DNA of 64,000 nt from Ganoderma boninense (Eukaryota; Basidiomycota; Agaricomycetes; Polyporales; Polyporaceae), in NCBI GenBank assembly GCA_002900995.3, contig CM035306.1:620001-684000 (forward strand). Direction: 5' to 3'. This document shows positions 23,098 to 34,495 of this stretch, one piece after another. Each line of letters opens with the position of its first letter. The stretch's first letter is position 1. Below the pieces are notes generated by a model that worked only from the letters and a program-made list of their open reading frames with translations, had not been told where the DNA came from and searched no databases. The position numbers were made by a program, and so were the translations under genes.

Positions 23098-23638
23098 TCA
23101 CCAGATACTTTACATACATATACATTGGAAGGGATCTCGTGCCCTTGCAAGGGGCTGAAGTGTTGCGCAGACGAACGGAGCGGCCAATTCACGCCTCCCG
23201 TGAATCATCCGCAACAGCACAAATCTATCCACAGAGAGATCTCCCAACTGGAAACGTTACAAGATGGTGAAGAACCGATATCCAGAAAAGACGACCGGCC
23301 CGTCGACCAATCTCCTGAGGGGCTTGATCTCACTTTCTACCAACCTAGGCATGAGCTCCGCGAGGTCGACGTGCGAGACGGCGGAGCCAGGCTTGGACAT
23401 GGAGCCCTCCTCGTACGAGAATAGCTCGAGGCGGGACAGGCGGCAGCCCCGCTCGCTGCGGACGTCCGGGACCCTATGCACGGGAAAGAGCCGGCAGCAC
23501 TCGCGGAAGTGCACAGGGACGGCGCTGTTGGGCCCGCGCCTGATCTTGAGGTCCCGGAGCGACGCGCTGATCGCGGAGCGTCGCTTCGTGGCCACGCCTA
23601 CGGTGAGGTCTGTCAGGAGAGGGAGCAGCAGCAGCGAC

Positions 23639-23762
23639 TCCGAGTCGGCGGGGGGCGCAGGCTGTGGCGGGTAGAGCGCGCGAATGAACTCTGCGCAGAC
23701 TCCGAGTCGGCGGGGGGCGCAGGCTGTGGCGGGTAGAGCGCGCGAATGAACTCTGCGCAGAC
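23639..23762. repeat. 62-bp perfect tandem duplication in F-box copy B
   Basis: The unit 23639-23700 is repeated exactly as 23701-23762 and is single-copy in F-box gene A. The length is not a multiple of three. Confidence 0.95.
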
Positions 23763-23864
23763 GCTGATGCGGCAGTGGAGGGTGAGGTGGGTGAGGTGCG
23801 GGAACGCAGCGAAGACGTGCCTGCCGCCGGACGGGACGGGCATGCGCTGCGCGGGGTGCTGGGC

Positions 23865-23890
23865 GAGGAAGAGGTGCGAGGAAGAGGTGC
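23865..23890. repeat. 13-bp tandem duplication in F-box copy B
   Basis: GAGGAAGAGGTGC occurs twice in a row, against a single GAGGAGGAGGTGC-like unit on the corresponding strand of copy A. It shifts the frame in the opposite sense to the 62-bp duplication, giving a net gain of 75 bp. Confidence 0.9.
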
Positions 23891-25110
23891 GAGACGGGCG
23901 CGCCTGTGCGCTGGAAGAGGTGCAGTGTCTGCGTGAGGTTGTCCAGCCTCGCGGCGACGCGGAGGCGGAGGCACTCGGACCCGCCCGCGGTGAACCCGCG
24001 GACGGTGGAGGCCACGCCGCTGGAGATGGTGACGCGCTGGATTTGCGCGACCACTGGATCGTGCGCGCCACCTGCCGGGAAGAGGTCTCCTTGTGCGGAC
24101 CATGTGACGAACACCGTGCTGATGTCTAGATGAGTGGAGGGGGGGACGGCGAGGGACGAGAGCAGCGGGGAGAGTGTGGGCTGTATGGCTCTTATACGGA
24201 GGAGCTCGAGCGTTGGAAACAACCGGGAGGGAGGCCGGGAACCTGGGATGTATTGGAGCGAGTTGTCTCGAATGTCCAGCACTTTCAGGCTGGGGTAGTC
24301 CTCTAAGAACCTGAGGACAGCGTCGAGCGCGACTGCGAAGGGAGAGCGGAAGTCAGCGTTCCCGTGGTACGACCGGAGGGCGAGTGCCTGGAGCGTATTC
24401 GGCTAGGTCGGACGGAAGAGGCGAGCAGGTATGGTGAGCCGCGTGAGGCGAGGCAGCTCTTCGGTGGAGAGTTGTCTTTGTCCCACCCACTTTGCGATCG
24501 AATCAGAGACCCGGATGGCGAGATCCTCGAGATGAGGCATGCCTGTGCACAACAGCTTCCACAGAAGTTCTAGCTGATCACTGCTTTGTGCAGAGATTTG
24601 CATAGATGCTATTCTATGTGTATGTTGACTCAACTGGAGGTGGGCCCTGGGAGATAGGGATGACAGATGGAGGGCGATGCTTCTAGGAGAGGAGCGTAGG
24701 CAAGCAGCATCTAGGTAATCCTCGTCGAGGCTCTCTTCGCCAGAGGTAGCTAGGCGAAATTGGTCTCCGGATATAGTGACAGCCCAGAATTCTGAGGTGT
24801 CGAGCAACAGGAACCGCCACCGACGGCAGACATGGGTGAGACGTAGGCTTCTCCGGTCTTGCCACGATTCTACAAAGATCCTGGAAAGTATTTCGGAAGG
24901 AAGACGATGGACCGGGGCGAGAATGTTCTGGATAGTATTGAACGCGATTGAGTATCTGTGATACTCGTCTGCTTTGGCTGCGCTCCACGCGCGCATGTCT
25001 GATATGCTGAGCTCGCTGATCCCTGTCCGATCGACAGGAGGCACCGAGGAAAGAGCCGTTGACAGAGCGTGGGCGAATGGAAGTCCATGTGGCATGGCTG
25101 CGGAGTCCAT

Positions 25111-26383
25111 CGTCACTGTGGATAAGTATTGCGACAGAGTGAGTGGACTGATCCTTCGGTAACTTGGTGCCAGGTCTTACGAATATTTCGAATTGTTTCG
25201 ACACTGAACTTTGGAAAGCAGCGGTCTTACTGACTATTGGCAACGGTGTCGTCGATATCAAGATACGACTTCAGTGTTGTTTTAAATCACTTACTGTAAC
25301 AACTTAAGTGGGCGTCGAACAGAGCGGCGAGATTGTAAGTGCTCGAGGGTTGGAAAGCTGGGTTGCGCTTCCCCGTCCAACTAAAGCGTCCGTCGTGTTG
25401 TTTGGACACCAGCTTCAGTCTCAGTCTCAACTTCGTGTACAAACAACAGTCCCACTTGAACCGCCCGCCGCTAGAGGGTCTCTACGAGTTCCCCCACATT
25501 CTTAATATCGTCGTCCAGCTCCATTTGCTCTACCCTAAACAATTTCTAGGACGTCCATATGCACCAAGCATTGCAGAACGTTTCCGTTGGGCGCTAGGAG
25601 AGCATTCGTGCCGAGAGCATGATCGCATCCTGTAAGGGCGAGAGGTATAGTAGAGGGACGCAACGTGATTCGCACCCATGGAGTGGCTGAGGAGGGAGAC
25701 GCACTACTGAGCAGTTGCGAGTGTCCCTGAGATCATCCACTCAGGACGTCGTCGCCAGTCTCAGCATGCTACGCACGGATGAGAGGTGCGGCAGCCGTTC
25801 ATCGAGTCGAAGATGTCGATAGCGAGACGGAGAACTTGGAGGACGTCCAAGGCTGAACGCTATGTACGAGGCTCTCCAAGCCGGGAGCCAGGCGGATCGC
25901 GGTGCAGTGTCAGTGCCTATCTTAGTCCCTTGAAGGACCGCTGCATCGGCACGGCAACAGGAACAGCAGTCGCAGCTGCAGAAGGCGCCGCTTCAGTGGA
26001 TTCGCCGCTACCGTAGTCGCCTGACTGCAAGGTGCGACGTTAGAAGATTCGAAGGCCGGCGGGCATGGGCGGTCTCTGGTACGCACGCGGCGCACGAAGT
26101 ATCGCTGGCGGCGGAGGCAACGGAGGCGAAGAAGTCGGGACCACACGCGCGCGCCAGTGCCATCTCGTGGCAGACTCTGAGACCCGCCTTCGAACAAGAC
26201 GACCTATGGTGCTGCATTCATCTACTTCCAGGCGAGGAACCGCACTGACTCTGCCGCGCCCGTGCCGGGCTCCCGCGGTCATACAGGGTTCGTGTATATG
26301 TATACACGACTTCGAGTCGCAGCTTGAACCTCCTTGCACCGGCACAGCCCGCGACACCCGAGCTTTGAATGACAGAAGGTAGA
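25111..26383. other. Region between F-box copy B and RFT1
   Basis: Up to 25552 it matches the left window end (upstream DNA of the F-box genes). 25553-25771 is unique. From 25772 it matches 18535 onward (RFT1 downstream flank). No gene is seen; open frames here are short and repeat-derived. Confidence 0.6.
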
Positions 26384-28248
26384 CTAGCGCGCTTTCCGGA
26401 GCGAATCGACGAGCTGCATAACGCTGCGCCGCTCGAAGAGAACACTGTGGGTGGATGGGTGGCACAGAACCGCGTTAGCATCCGCGGCGACCACAGGCTA
26501 GAAGCAGAACCCCCCCGCGCGCGGGCAAGAGGACGTCCCGAAGGCACGCGGACGGAAGAAGCGGGCTCAGGGAAACCGAAACTGAAGTGAGCTGCACTCA
26601 CCAAGTAACAAGACACCACAATACGCTAACGACCCCGACCGCGAGGTGCGCCTTCTGCGCGAGAAGGTCCACAGGCACCCCGGCGTGTGCCCGAGCGCTC
26701 GCGCGCACCGCCACGCCCGCGGCCGCGAACGCCGCGAGCACCGGCGCGGGGGGCATCGCCCGCCTCGCCTGCAGCATTTTCCTCTCTCCTCGTCCCTCGA
26801 AGAACCGCCGCGCGAAAGTCCACGCATACGCCGCGCGCAGCACGAGGTTCCCCACGTTCGCCCACACGAGCCCCGCATCTCCCAACCCGGCCCCGCGCGC
26901 GAGTCCAGCCGCGGCGGCGACGAAGAGCGCGGAGAAGACGAGGAGCCAGCGGGCCTGGGCGCGGAGGTCGGCGGGGGCCGCGGCGGAGGCGAGGAAGGCC
27001 TCGAGGACGCCGTTGAAGGCCATCGCGGGGACGTAGTAGACGTAGACGGCGAGGATGCGCGGGGCGGACGTCGCGCGGTACTTGTGCGGGAGGACGAGGG
27101 AGAGCGCGAGCGGGAGGTAGGGCGGCGCGAAGGTCGCGAGGAGCAGGAGGAGGTGGGTGAATGCGAGGAGGAGGGTCGTGAGGACCGTTGAGGCGGTTTG
27201 GAGAGAAGCTTGGGACTGGGCCTGGGGGGTGGGTGCTTGGGAGTTGGATTTGGATTGGGGGGCGGGAGCGGGGGAGGTGAGGGTCTTGGAGAAGAAGACG
27301 CGGGCGGTCTCTTCGATGGGCTGGAAGACGATGCGGGCGACGAGGGAGCCGTAGTTGGCGGCGACAGCGTAGCCGCCCTGGTCTGCGAGCGGGCTCAGGC
27401 GGGAGACGAGGAACTTGTCGCCCTCGGTGAGGAAGTGCTTGACGAGCGATTGGCCGGTCATCGCGATCGAAAGGTTGAGCAACGTTGGGTCGAAGTATTT
27501 CTTTTCCGTGCTAAGATTGCTTAACTTCAGGAGTTGGTCGATTGGAGGGTGAAAGTCGGACTTACTGATCCTTGATAGTGACGGTCACTTGTTTTGGGAT
27601 GAAACTGAGGTTTTCGCAGCAAGCGACGAGGAACGAGACCAGCATGGTCAACCCGTACGCCGTCTGACCCAGAGCGAACGCGACCAGCGCGTAGTCCTCG
27701 GACGCGGCGACGAGCACAAGGAACGTGGTGATCGTCTTCAACATGACCGCCGTGCCCTCGGCACGCACACGAACATGGAATCGGAGCTCATTCTGTGTGC
27801 GGATATACATTGGCTCCGAGAGCAGCTCGAAGAAGGCAGCCAAGACGTAGAGTAGTACACTAGTCTGGAAGTGTGGCTGGGAGGATGTTGTCGCAGAGCT
27901 GCTCCCCAGGTAGATCAGAGCTGAGCCAATAGCGGTGGGGATACCGAGGGCAACAGGCAACAAAGAGATATTAGTGACGAGAGGGCTAGCAGCATCGCGG
28001 TCGGCTGTCTCCTGGGATGAAGCTCGGAGGAGGGCATTGCGGACGCCTTCGCGGGACAGGAAGAGGATGGTAGACAGCAGGAGTTCGAACTGGATGGAGG
28101 TGGTGCCGAACACTTGAGGGGAGACGAGCCGGACGAGGGCTTGGTTGAGGACGAAAGTGATGACGCGGGAGAAGAGCTGAAGGAGGACGAGGCTGGACCC
28201 TGAGACGAGGGTAGCAGACAAAAGCGAGGGTGCCTTCTCGGCCGTCAT
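26384..28248 (-). CDS. RFT1: RFT1-family protein (N-glycan lipid-linked oligosaccharide translocation)
   Basis: Three exons in frame give 550 residues: 27566-28248, 26602-27510 and 26384-26444. The first exon shows the family start: LVLLQLFSRVITFVLNQ, LVRLVSPQVFGTTSIQFEL and TILFLSREGVRNALLR. Exon 2 has NLSIAMTGQSLVKHFLTEGD, VAANYGSLVARIVFQPIEET and YYVPAMAFNGVLEAF. The last exon is RRSVMQLVDSLRKAR. Many hydrophobic helices fit a polytopic ER membrane protein of the MOP/MATE-like fold. RFT1 is needed for the use of Man5GlcNAc2-PP-dolichol on the lumenal side of the ER; whether it is itself the flippase is disputed. ATG 28248 fits the family start (APSLLSATLVSGSSLVLLQ). Its 3' end is duplicated at 18535-19511. 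Confidence 0.93.
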
Positions 28249-28692
28249 GGTGGAGAGCTACTTAGACCTAGTAAAGACTGCATCAACGTTTTCCGGGTGA
28301 ATGAACGTGGAATAATCGGTCGCGAAATTGTCTTACTTTCATGAATGTGCGAAGTTATCGAGAGGCAAACGATGGTTACCTCAACGAGGCCTTTGTCGGT
28401 GGCCTTTGCAGGGAGTCTAGTCGAGGCCTGACCAGTGTGGAAGCTGCTGAACGTTGAACCTGTGCCAGTGCCACGCTTCTACTCACTGTGTGTGACAGGT
28501 TCGCCACGTGTCCTCGCACCTGACCGCGGGTGAATGTGACCGCCATGTCACGTTCGTGAACGGAGCGGCCTTGGGAAGCCTGGCCATTGCGGCGACATGA
28601 CCACGCCGGCACAGCTGTGTTCCCATATCGCTTGTCCTTGACCACGATTCCTCTCGCCCAACACACTCGACCCTCTCTTGACACGACTTGTT
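28249..28692. promoter_or_regulatory. Divergent promoter region between RFT1 and ATG15
   Basis: The genes start at 28248 (leftward) and 28693 (rightward), leaving 444 bp that must carry both promoters. No specific binding motif is claimed. Confidence 0.5.
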
Positions 28693-30583
28693 ATGCTCTA
28701 CAATCTACTGCCTACGACCTTACAGCTGTTTCTTACGTCCCTACTATGGCACCCGAGTCCTCCCAGTGCACCGCCCACTCTGCAGTTCCAGCTTCGCCAC
28801 CAGCATGCGCTATCTAATACCTCCCGCGTTATCTTCTCCGATACGACACCGGACCTCGCATTCACGATGAACGAATTCAGCGTTCGTACTGCGAAGACCA
28901 CAGTACACAAGCCCGCGTCGCAAGAATTGCTTCGCAGCGCACGCCTCCGAGGCGGCCACATGCCATGGGAACCGGCCGAAGTGTACGGGCCGGACGTGCA
29001 GGATAGGGAGACGTTGCTGTTGTTAGCGAAGATGGCCAACAACGCATATACGGAGCCAGATAAGTCGGACTGGTACGACATCGGTCCGTACTGGAATGTA
29101 GTAAGTACCATTGTTCTCTCCGTCTACACCCTTTTCGTGAGATGTGGGGTCGTACTTGAAAATGCACGGTCGCACAGAAGCGCAGACTTGTCTTCGGAGC
29201 CGTATCTGGTCCCCGGCTGCGCTTGTGCTCCCCGTGATCCGCGAAGTCTTCCTCCTATAGCTCCCACTTTCTGCCCATTTGCCGGGCGAAACTATACCAT
29301 GCTTTGCTGCGCTGGTGTCAGCACAGTGCTGCATACGTCGCGCTATGCGTATGGACCAATTCTGCATTCAAATCTCGTCATATGTTCGTTATATGCGCAT
29401 ATATGCGGTTTGCTCTGCATAATTGTCCTATTTTGCCCCTCCCTCGCCATGTCAGGCAGCTCATGCCTTCGTGTAGACATACCCCTTCGGCTGGGAACCG
29501 GACGCAGACGGCTTCCGCGGCCACATTTTCGCCACCCCAGACAACTCCACCGTCATCATCTCCGTCAAGGGCACCTCTATCATGTGGCCCATCGGCGGCG
29601 GCGGGCCGACACAGACGAAGGACAAGCTGAACGACAACCTTCTATTCTCGTGCTGCTGTGCGCATGTGAGCTCGACATGGAGCATGGTATGCGACTGCTA
29701 CGACGGCCAGAAGAGGTGTGACCAGAGTTGCTTGGAAGAGAGTCTCATTGAGGAGAGCTTGTTCTATTCAGTTGGCATTGTGCGTCCTCCCTTTTCTTTA
29801 CCTCCATCCTTTGGTGTTCAGACGTTGAAAAGCGTCGTCTGTCTAGAACCTCTACAATAATGTGACGTACATGTACCCTAAGGCTGATATTTGGTTAATC
29901 GGTAAGCTGAACGTAGATATATGCGCCATATTGCAATGCTGACATGGTCACTCGAAGGACATTCTCTCGGAGGCGCATTGGCGTCGCTTGTCGGTGTCAC
30001 TTTTGGCGTCCCCGTCGTCGCATTCGAAGCCCCCGCAGAACGACTGGCATCAGCTCGCCTGCATCTCCCTTCTCCAGTACGACCATCCCATCATTTCTCC
30101 TGTCCCGCACTGAATGCATACCCCCTTCCCTACAGCCATCCACGCAGCACGTCACGCACGTGTACAACACGGGGGACCCGATCCCGATGGGCACCTGCAC
30201 GGGGTTCGGCTCGTCGTGCAACGCGGCGGGCGTCGCGCTCGAGACGCGGTGCCACCTCGGGCAGACGATCAGGTACGACACGGTCTCGCAGCTCGGGTGG
30301 ACCGCGAACGTCGTGCACCACGGGATCGCGGCGGTCATCGACGGGGTGCTCGCGCGGGAGGACGTCGACTGGGCGGGGACGGGAAGGAAGGGGAGCGTGC
30401 CGGCGCCGGCGCCTGAGACGGACTGTGTGGTGAGTGTGTTTTTGTGAGGGTGTGGGCGGGTGGCGTTAGAGGGGATGCTGATAGCGCGTGTTGGTATGGA
30501 AGGATTGTTATGACTGGACGTTTGGCGACTTTAAGAACACTTCTGGCACAAGCGCTGTGGGATGCGGACGTCGGGGACTTTAA
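28693..30583 (+). CDS. ATG15: Atg15-type vacuolar lipase of autophagy
   Basis: Six exons in frame give 419 residues: 28693-29100, 29477-29779, 29847-29901, 29958-30076, 30136-30429 and 30503-30583. The N-terminus has a hydrophobic signal-anchor ([19 protein letters not shown]), as in Atg15, which reaches the vacuole through the MVB pathway. Family marks follow in order: [50 protein letters not shown], the lipase motif GHSLGG with nucleophile Ser, [12 protein letters not shown], and a last exon [12 protein letters not shown] typical of the family C-terminus. Atg15 breaks down autophagic-body membranes in the vacuole. Intron 1 is 376 nt, longer than the others (56-73 nt). Without the last short exon the frame would stop at 30447; the family-like C-terminus argues for the spliced form. 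Relics of this gene lie at 30745, 39000-39660 and 41340. Confidence 0.9.
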
Positions 30584-30990
30584 ACGCCGTGGGACATTTC
30601 TCTCGGTTTAATGTGTGTGGACAAGGGCAGGCATAACTTGATGAACTACCTCGTTGCTACGTTCTAGAAGCAGGACCCGTCACAATACACAACCGAAGAG
30701 AGCTTGGGATGGCATATATATGCCCCTCAGACCCTGGCCGTGACCCAAACCAGGACGGCTTCCGCGGCGTGCTCTTCGCCATGCATCGCCAGCAAAGCTG
30801 TGTCAACTCCTACATCCCACTCGTTGGCGTTTGCGTTTGGTTACGTACGTAGTGAAAGGATTAATCCAAATGTTTGAGTGATACTCTGACCGTTTCTCTT
30901 CGTCCATAGATGAATGGAAGCTCCGACGTCTCGTGTATCATCCACTACAACTCTCAACTCGAAGTTGCGCCAGATCACTGCAGTACAGGT
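30584..30990. other. Downstream of ATG15, contains small relic
   Basis: Besides the small ATG15-like stretch at 30745-30800, I see only 3' flank and no gene. Confidence 0.5.
30745..30800 (+). pseudogene. Small ATG15 relic
   Basis: A short stretch matches the exon-2 start of ATG15 ([16 protein letters not shown] region; here CAGGACGGCTTCCGCGG is shared). It is about 50 bp with no frame around it, a leftover of an old duplication. Confidence 0.55.
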
Positions 30991-30999
30991 CATCTTCGA

Positions 31000-31250
31000 C
31001 ACTCGGACGCGTCCGTGAAGAACCGATACCCCCCGAGAAGAGAAGGCGATCGGCTCGTCAACCCATGCCCGCAGGGGCTCGATCCTCAGCCAGCCATGAT
31101 CAGGCTTGGACATGCAGCACTCCTCGTGTGAATATCGTTCCAGGAGGGGCAGGCGGTATCCCCGCTCGCTGCGAACGTCCAGGACCGGAAGCACGGGAAA
31201 GAGTCTGCACCACTCGCGGAAGAGCACAGAGACGACGACGACGCCGTCAC
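31000..31250 (-). pseudogene. F-box/leucine-rich protein C-terminal fragment
   Basis: Read leftward it gives VLFREWCRLFPVLPVLDVRS, then ERGYRLPLLERYSHEECCM and a decayed end. This matches the C-terminal 90 residues of the F-box family (FRECC.LFP...DVRSERG...LELFSYEEGCM). The closest match is the broken gene at 32715-34495. There is no F-box and no start. Confidence 0.8.
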
Positions 31251-32714
31251 GGCCTCTGCTCATCGGGCCTGCGCACGCTGTCCCCAGGCCTCGCTGCGTC
31301 TGAATTCCCGTCCCTCCCGCCCACTGGCACATTTGCCCTCGTGTTCCGTGTCTAAATCCGCACCCTGCACATAGCCATACAGGGAGCAAGGTAGTCCTCC
31401 ACGCACCCGAGGTTCGGCACAATGGTCGTAAGCGTGCATGCTTGTTCTCGGGGCTGCGAGCTCGGAGTTGGCGTGTTCCGCGGCGCGGGGGCCGTGGCGA
31501 GGTGGGGGAGACACGTGTTCGCGGGCTATCCGTGAAGTCTCGATGCATGTGAGCCTGGCCGCATCGCAGCGATGAGCTGAAAGAAGCGGCGCATGAAGGT
31601 AGAGCGCGGCGAGTAGCGTACAAGCACCGGACGGAGACGAGTCAACAAGTTGGGGGGAGGTGGCTGGTGGGCGAGATGCTGGTGGGGATGGAGCCGTTAG
31701 GGCGTGGAGAAGACCACGAGAGCAGAACGTAGGGAGATGAGGGGAGATGTACAAGAGGGTATTTCTGATATATGCGAATTCCGTTCAAGAGAGACGAGGA
31801 ACGGGCGGAGGCAGTGGACAGAGCACGGAGCAGGTGAATGCGGGGGTCCTCAGAGCGCCCCCGGAGAGCCGGCGTGCATTCTCGGGGTGTATATCGCGCT
31901 GGGGGACGGCACAGACAAGGCCGTGAGATGGCTGAAGAAACAAGGATGAGCATAGGCATATGTCTGTACTTATATCATCTGAACGTCAGTTAAAGATACA
32001 TACAAGTTAGTCTCTGCGTGCAGCGAGGAATCTCTTCGCGCACGTACCGTCCCGTTCTAATATAGGATAAGAGAAAGGTTCCTGAGTCTGCCATCATCCA
32101 TCTCCGGAGCAGAGCTGAGGAACTTGTCATGCCCGTCCCGGCGGTGATGACTTTCGAAATGCGACTTGGACGCCTGCAGAAAGGGGAAGTGGGAAATTAG
32201 TAACAGCTGACTCGCACACCCCTGCCGCGCTGGCGCACCAATCCACCGTGTTCGGGACAGGTTTTCCAGTGAATTATGTCGTCTGTGCACCATGATAACC
32301 AAACAAGAGTCGGTTTGAGCGTTTTATCCACGGCTACATCCTGCTGAGCCAGCGTCGCGCGAACGGTCGAGATGTGCAGGTGTCTGTACTCCTGCGCCCA
32401 ACAGATAGAGTACCAGTAGTAGTTACTTGGCGCATCTTTACCTGGCCACATCGCTGCGCGGAACTGAGCAAAGCGGCGCGTGGAGGCGGAGAGTGGCGCG
32501 TAGCGCACAACTTGAAGGCACAGGACGGAGACGAGGCAGAAGCTTGCGGCTGTCGACGAGCGGGGTAATTTCAAGACGAGGCGATCGGCGAGCCCACTGA
32601 GATGCTGTCGGGCGGTGAGCCGGCAGGGCGAGGATAGCATTCAGTATATCACCTACATATATACTGCAATAACTTAGACCAAAAATCATTAATGGAGGTC
32701 GCTTCGCGCTTCGA
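31251..32714. other. Non-coding stretch between F-box fragments
   Basis: No gene is recognised. 31560-31650 resembles 32440-32550 in the same orientation (GGCCGCATCGCAGCGATGAG against GGCCACATCGCTGCGCGGAA, continuing into CGGACGGAGACGAG), a short duplicated piece of F-box-gene flank. The longer open frames here are not convincing. Confidence 0.5.
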
Positions 32715-34495
32715 CTATGCCTCCTTGAAGAACCGATACCCCGAGAAGACGACCGGCCCCTCGACCAATCCCCGCAAGGGCTCGATCCCACTCTCCACCA
32801 ACTCGGGCATGAGCGCCGCAAGGTCGACGTGCTCGACGTGCCCAACAGCGGACTCAGAGTCAGGCTTTCCCATGCACCCCTCCTCGTACGAGAACAGCTC
32901 GAGGCGCGCCAGGCGGTACCCCCGCTCGCTGCGGACGTTCGGCACCGGGAGCGCCGGAAACACCCTGCAGCACTCGCGGAAGTGCACGGGGACGACCGCG
33001 CCGCCGTCGGGCCCGCGCCGCGCGAGGTTGCCCAGGCGGAGCGACGTGCTGATCTCGGAGCGGCGCTTCGTGCCGATGCCCACCGTGAGGTCCGCCAGGA
33101 GCGGGAGCGGGGCCGGGTCGCCGAGGGGCGGCGGCGGGGCGGGTACAGCGCGCGGAGGAACGCGGTGCAGACGCTGCGGCGGCCGTGGAGGGCGAGGTGG
33201 GTGAGGTGGCGGAACGCCGCGAAGACGAAGCGGCCCCCGAAGGGGACTGGCTCGCGCTGCGCGGGGTGCTGCGCGAGGAGGAGGTGCGAGACGGGCGCGT
33301 CTGTGCGCCGGAAGAGGTGCACCGTCCGCCTGGTGTCGTCGAGGCCCGCGGTGACGCGCAGGCACTCGGACCCGGCGGCGGTGAAGCCGCGGATGGTGGA
33401 TGTCGGGCCGCTGAAGATGGTGACGCGGGCGATGCGCGCGACTACGCTGTCCTGCGCGCCGCCTGGAGGGAAGGGGTCGCCGAATACGAACCACGGGGGG
33501 GGCAGTATGCCGATGTTGAGGCGGACGGAAGGGGGGACGGTGAGGAAGGAGAGCAGCGCGGAGATTGCGGGCTGTATGGATCTTGTACGGAGGAGCTCGA
33601 GCGCTGGAAACGCACGGGGGGGAGGCAGGGAGTCTGAAACGTGGAGGAGCGAGTTGTCCCGGATGTCGAGCACTTTCAGGTTGGGGTAGTCCTCCTCCAA
33701 GGATCGGAGGACTGCGTCGAGCGAGACCACGAAGGGAGTGTCGATCTCGGCGTTCCCGTGGTACGACCGGAGAGCGAGTTCCTGGAGCGTATTCGGCCAG
33801 GAATGGCGGAGGAGGCGAGCGGGAAGGGCGAGGCGAGTGAGGCGAGGCAGCTCTTCGGTAGATGGCCTTGGGCCCACCCACCCCACGACCGAATCAGACA
33901 CCCGGACGGCAAGGTCTTCGAGATGAGGCATCCCCGCGTATAACAGCGACCACAGCAGTTCTAGCTGATCGCGGCTATATGCGAATATTTGCAGAGATGC
34001 GATCCGGGACGCGTTTTGAATCAACTAAAGGTGGACTCTGGGAGATAGGGACGCCAGACGGAGGGCGATGTTTCTGGGAGACGAGTGTAGGCAAGCGGCC
34101 TCCAGGTAATCTTCGTCAGGGCTCTCTTCGTCAGCGATCGGTAGGAGGAAATGGCCTCTGGATATAGCGACGGCCCAGAATTCTGATGTTTCGAGCAACA
34201 GGGAGCGCCACAGACGGCAGACATGGGTGAGACGCAAGCTCCTCCGGTCTTGCCACGACTCTGTAAGGACCCTGGAGAGGATTTCGGGAGGAAGACGGTG
34301 GACAGGCACGAGGACGTTTTGGATGGTATTGAACGCGATAGAGTATCTGTGATACTCGTCTGCTTTGGCTGCACTCCATGCGCGCATGTCCGAGATGCTG
34401 AGCTCGCCGACCCCTGTCCGATCCGCAGAAGGGACCAGCGATAGCGCCGTTGAGACCGCGCTGGCGAACGGTAATCCAGTGTAGTGCGTCGCCAT
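32715..34495 (-). pseudogene. F-box/leucine-rich protein C, broken by a nonsense and a frameshift
   Basis: It starts at ATG 34495 (MATHYTGLPFASAVSTAL) with a good F-box (VHRLPPEILSRVLTESW, THVCRLWRSLLLETSEFW). An in-frame TAG at 34025-34027 replaces the CAG of copy A (HLQLSQ there, HL*LIQ here). The frame then stays open through the leucine-rich region to about 33130, where a shift of one base (loss of one or gain of two) occurs in a C-rich run. The correct C-terminus (FRECCRVFPALPVPNVRS to VFSGYRFF) is in the new frame and ends at 32715. It is a full-length but inactivated paralogue. A sequencing error could explain one lesion but hardly both. Confidence 0.85.

Larger units (their letters stand above)
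23257..25110 (-). pseudogene. F-box/leucine-rich protein B, interrupted
   Basis: Inverted copy of the gene at 416-2200, starting at ATG 25110. The F-box half is open for about 235 codons (LPSEILSRIFVESW intact) and then meets an in-frame TAG at 24403, where copy A has TGG (Trp in PTWPNT). After it, the frame is open again to the natural end at 23257. Two tandem duplications, 13 bp at 23865-23890 and 62 bp at 23639-23762, each shift the frame but sum to 75 bp, so the frame is restored. Between them about 40 residues are scrambled and Arg/Pro-rich. A truncated protein with the F-box and the first leucine-rich segments could still be made. Otherwise this is a decaying copy. Confidence 0.85.
19512..25552. 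repeat. Right arm of the large inverted duplication
   Basis: Inverted copy of 1-8482 with the same genes in mirrored order. It is about 2.4 kb shorter, mainly because a segment equivalent to left-arm bases from about 2990 to 5612 is deleted. It also contains tandem duplications of 55, 62 and 13 bp that the left arm lacks. Outer flank: 25553-25771 has no left-arm counterpart inside the window because the left copy meets the window edge. Confidence 0.9.
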
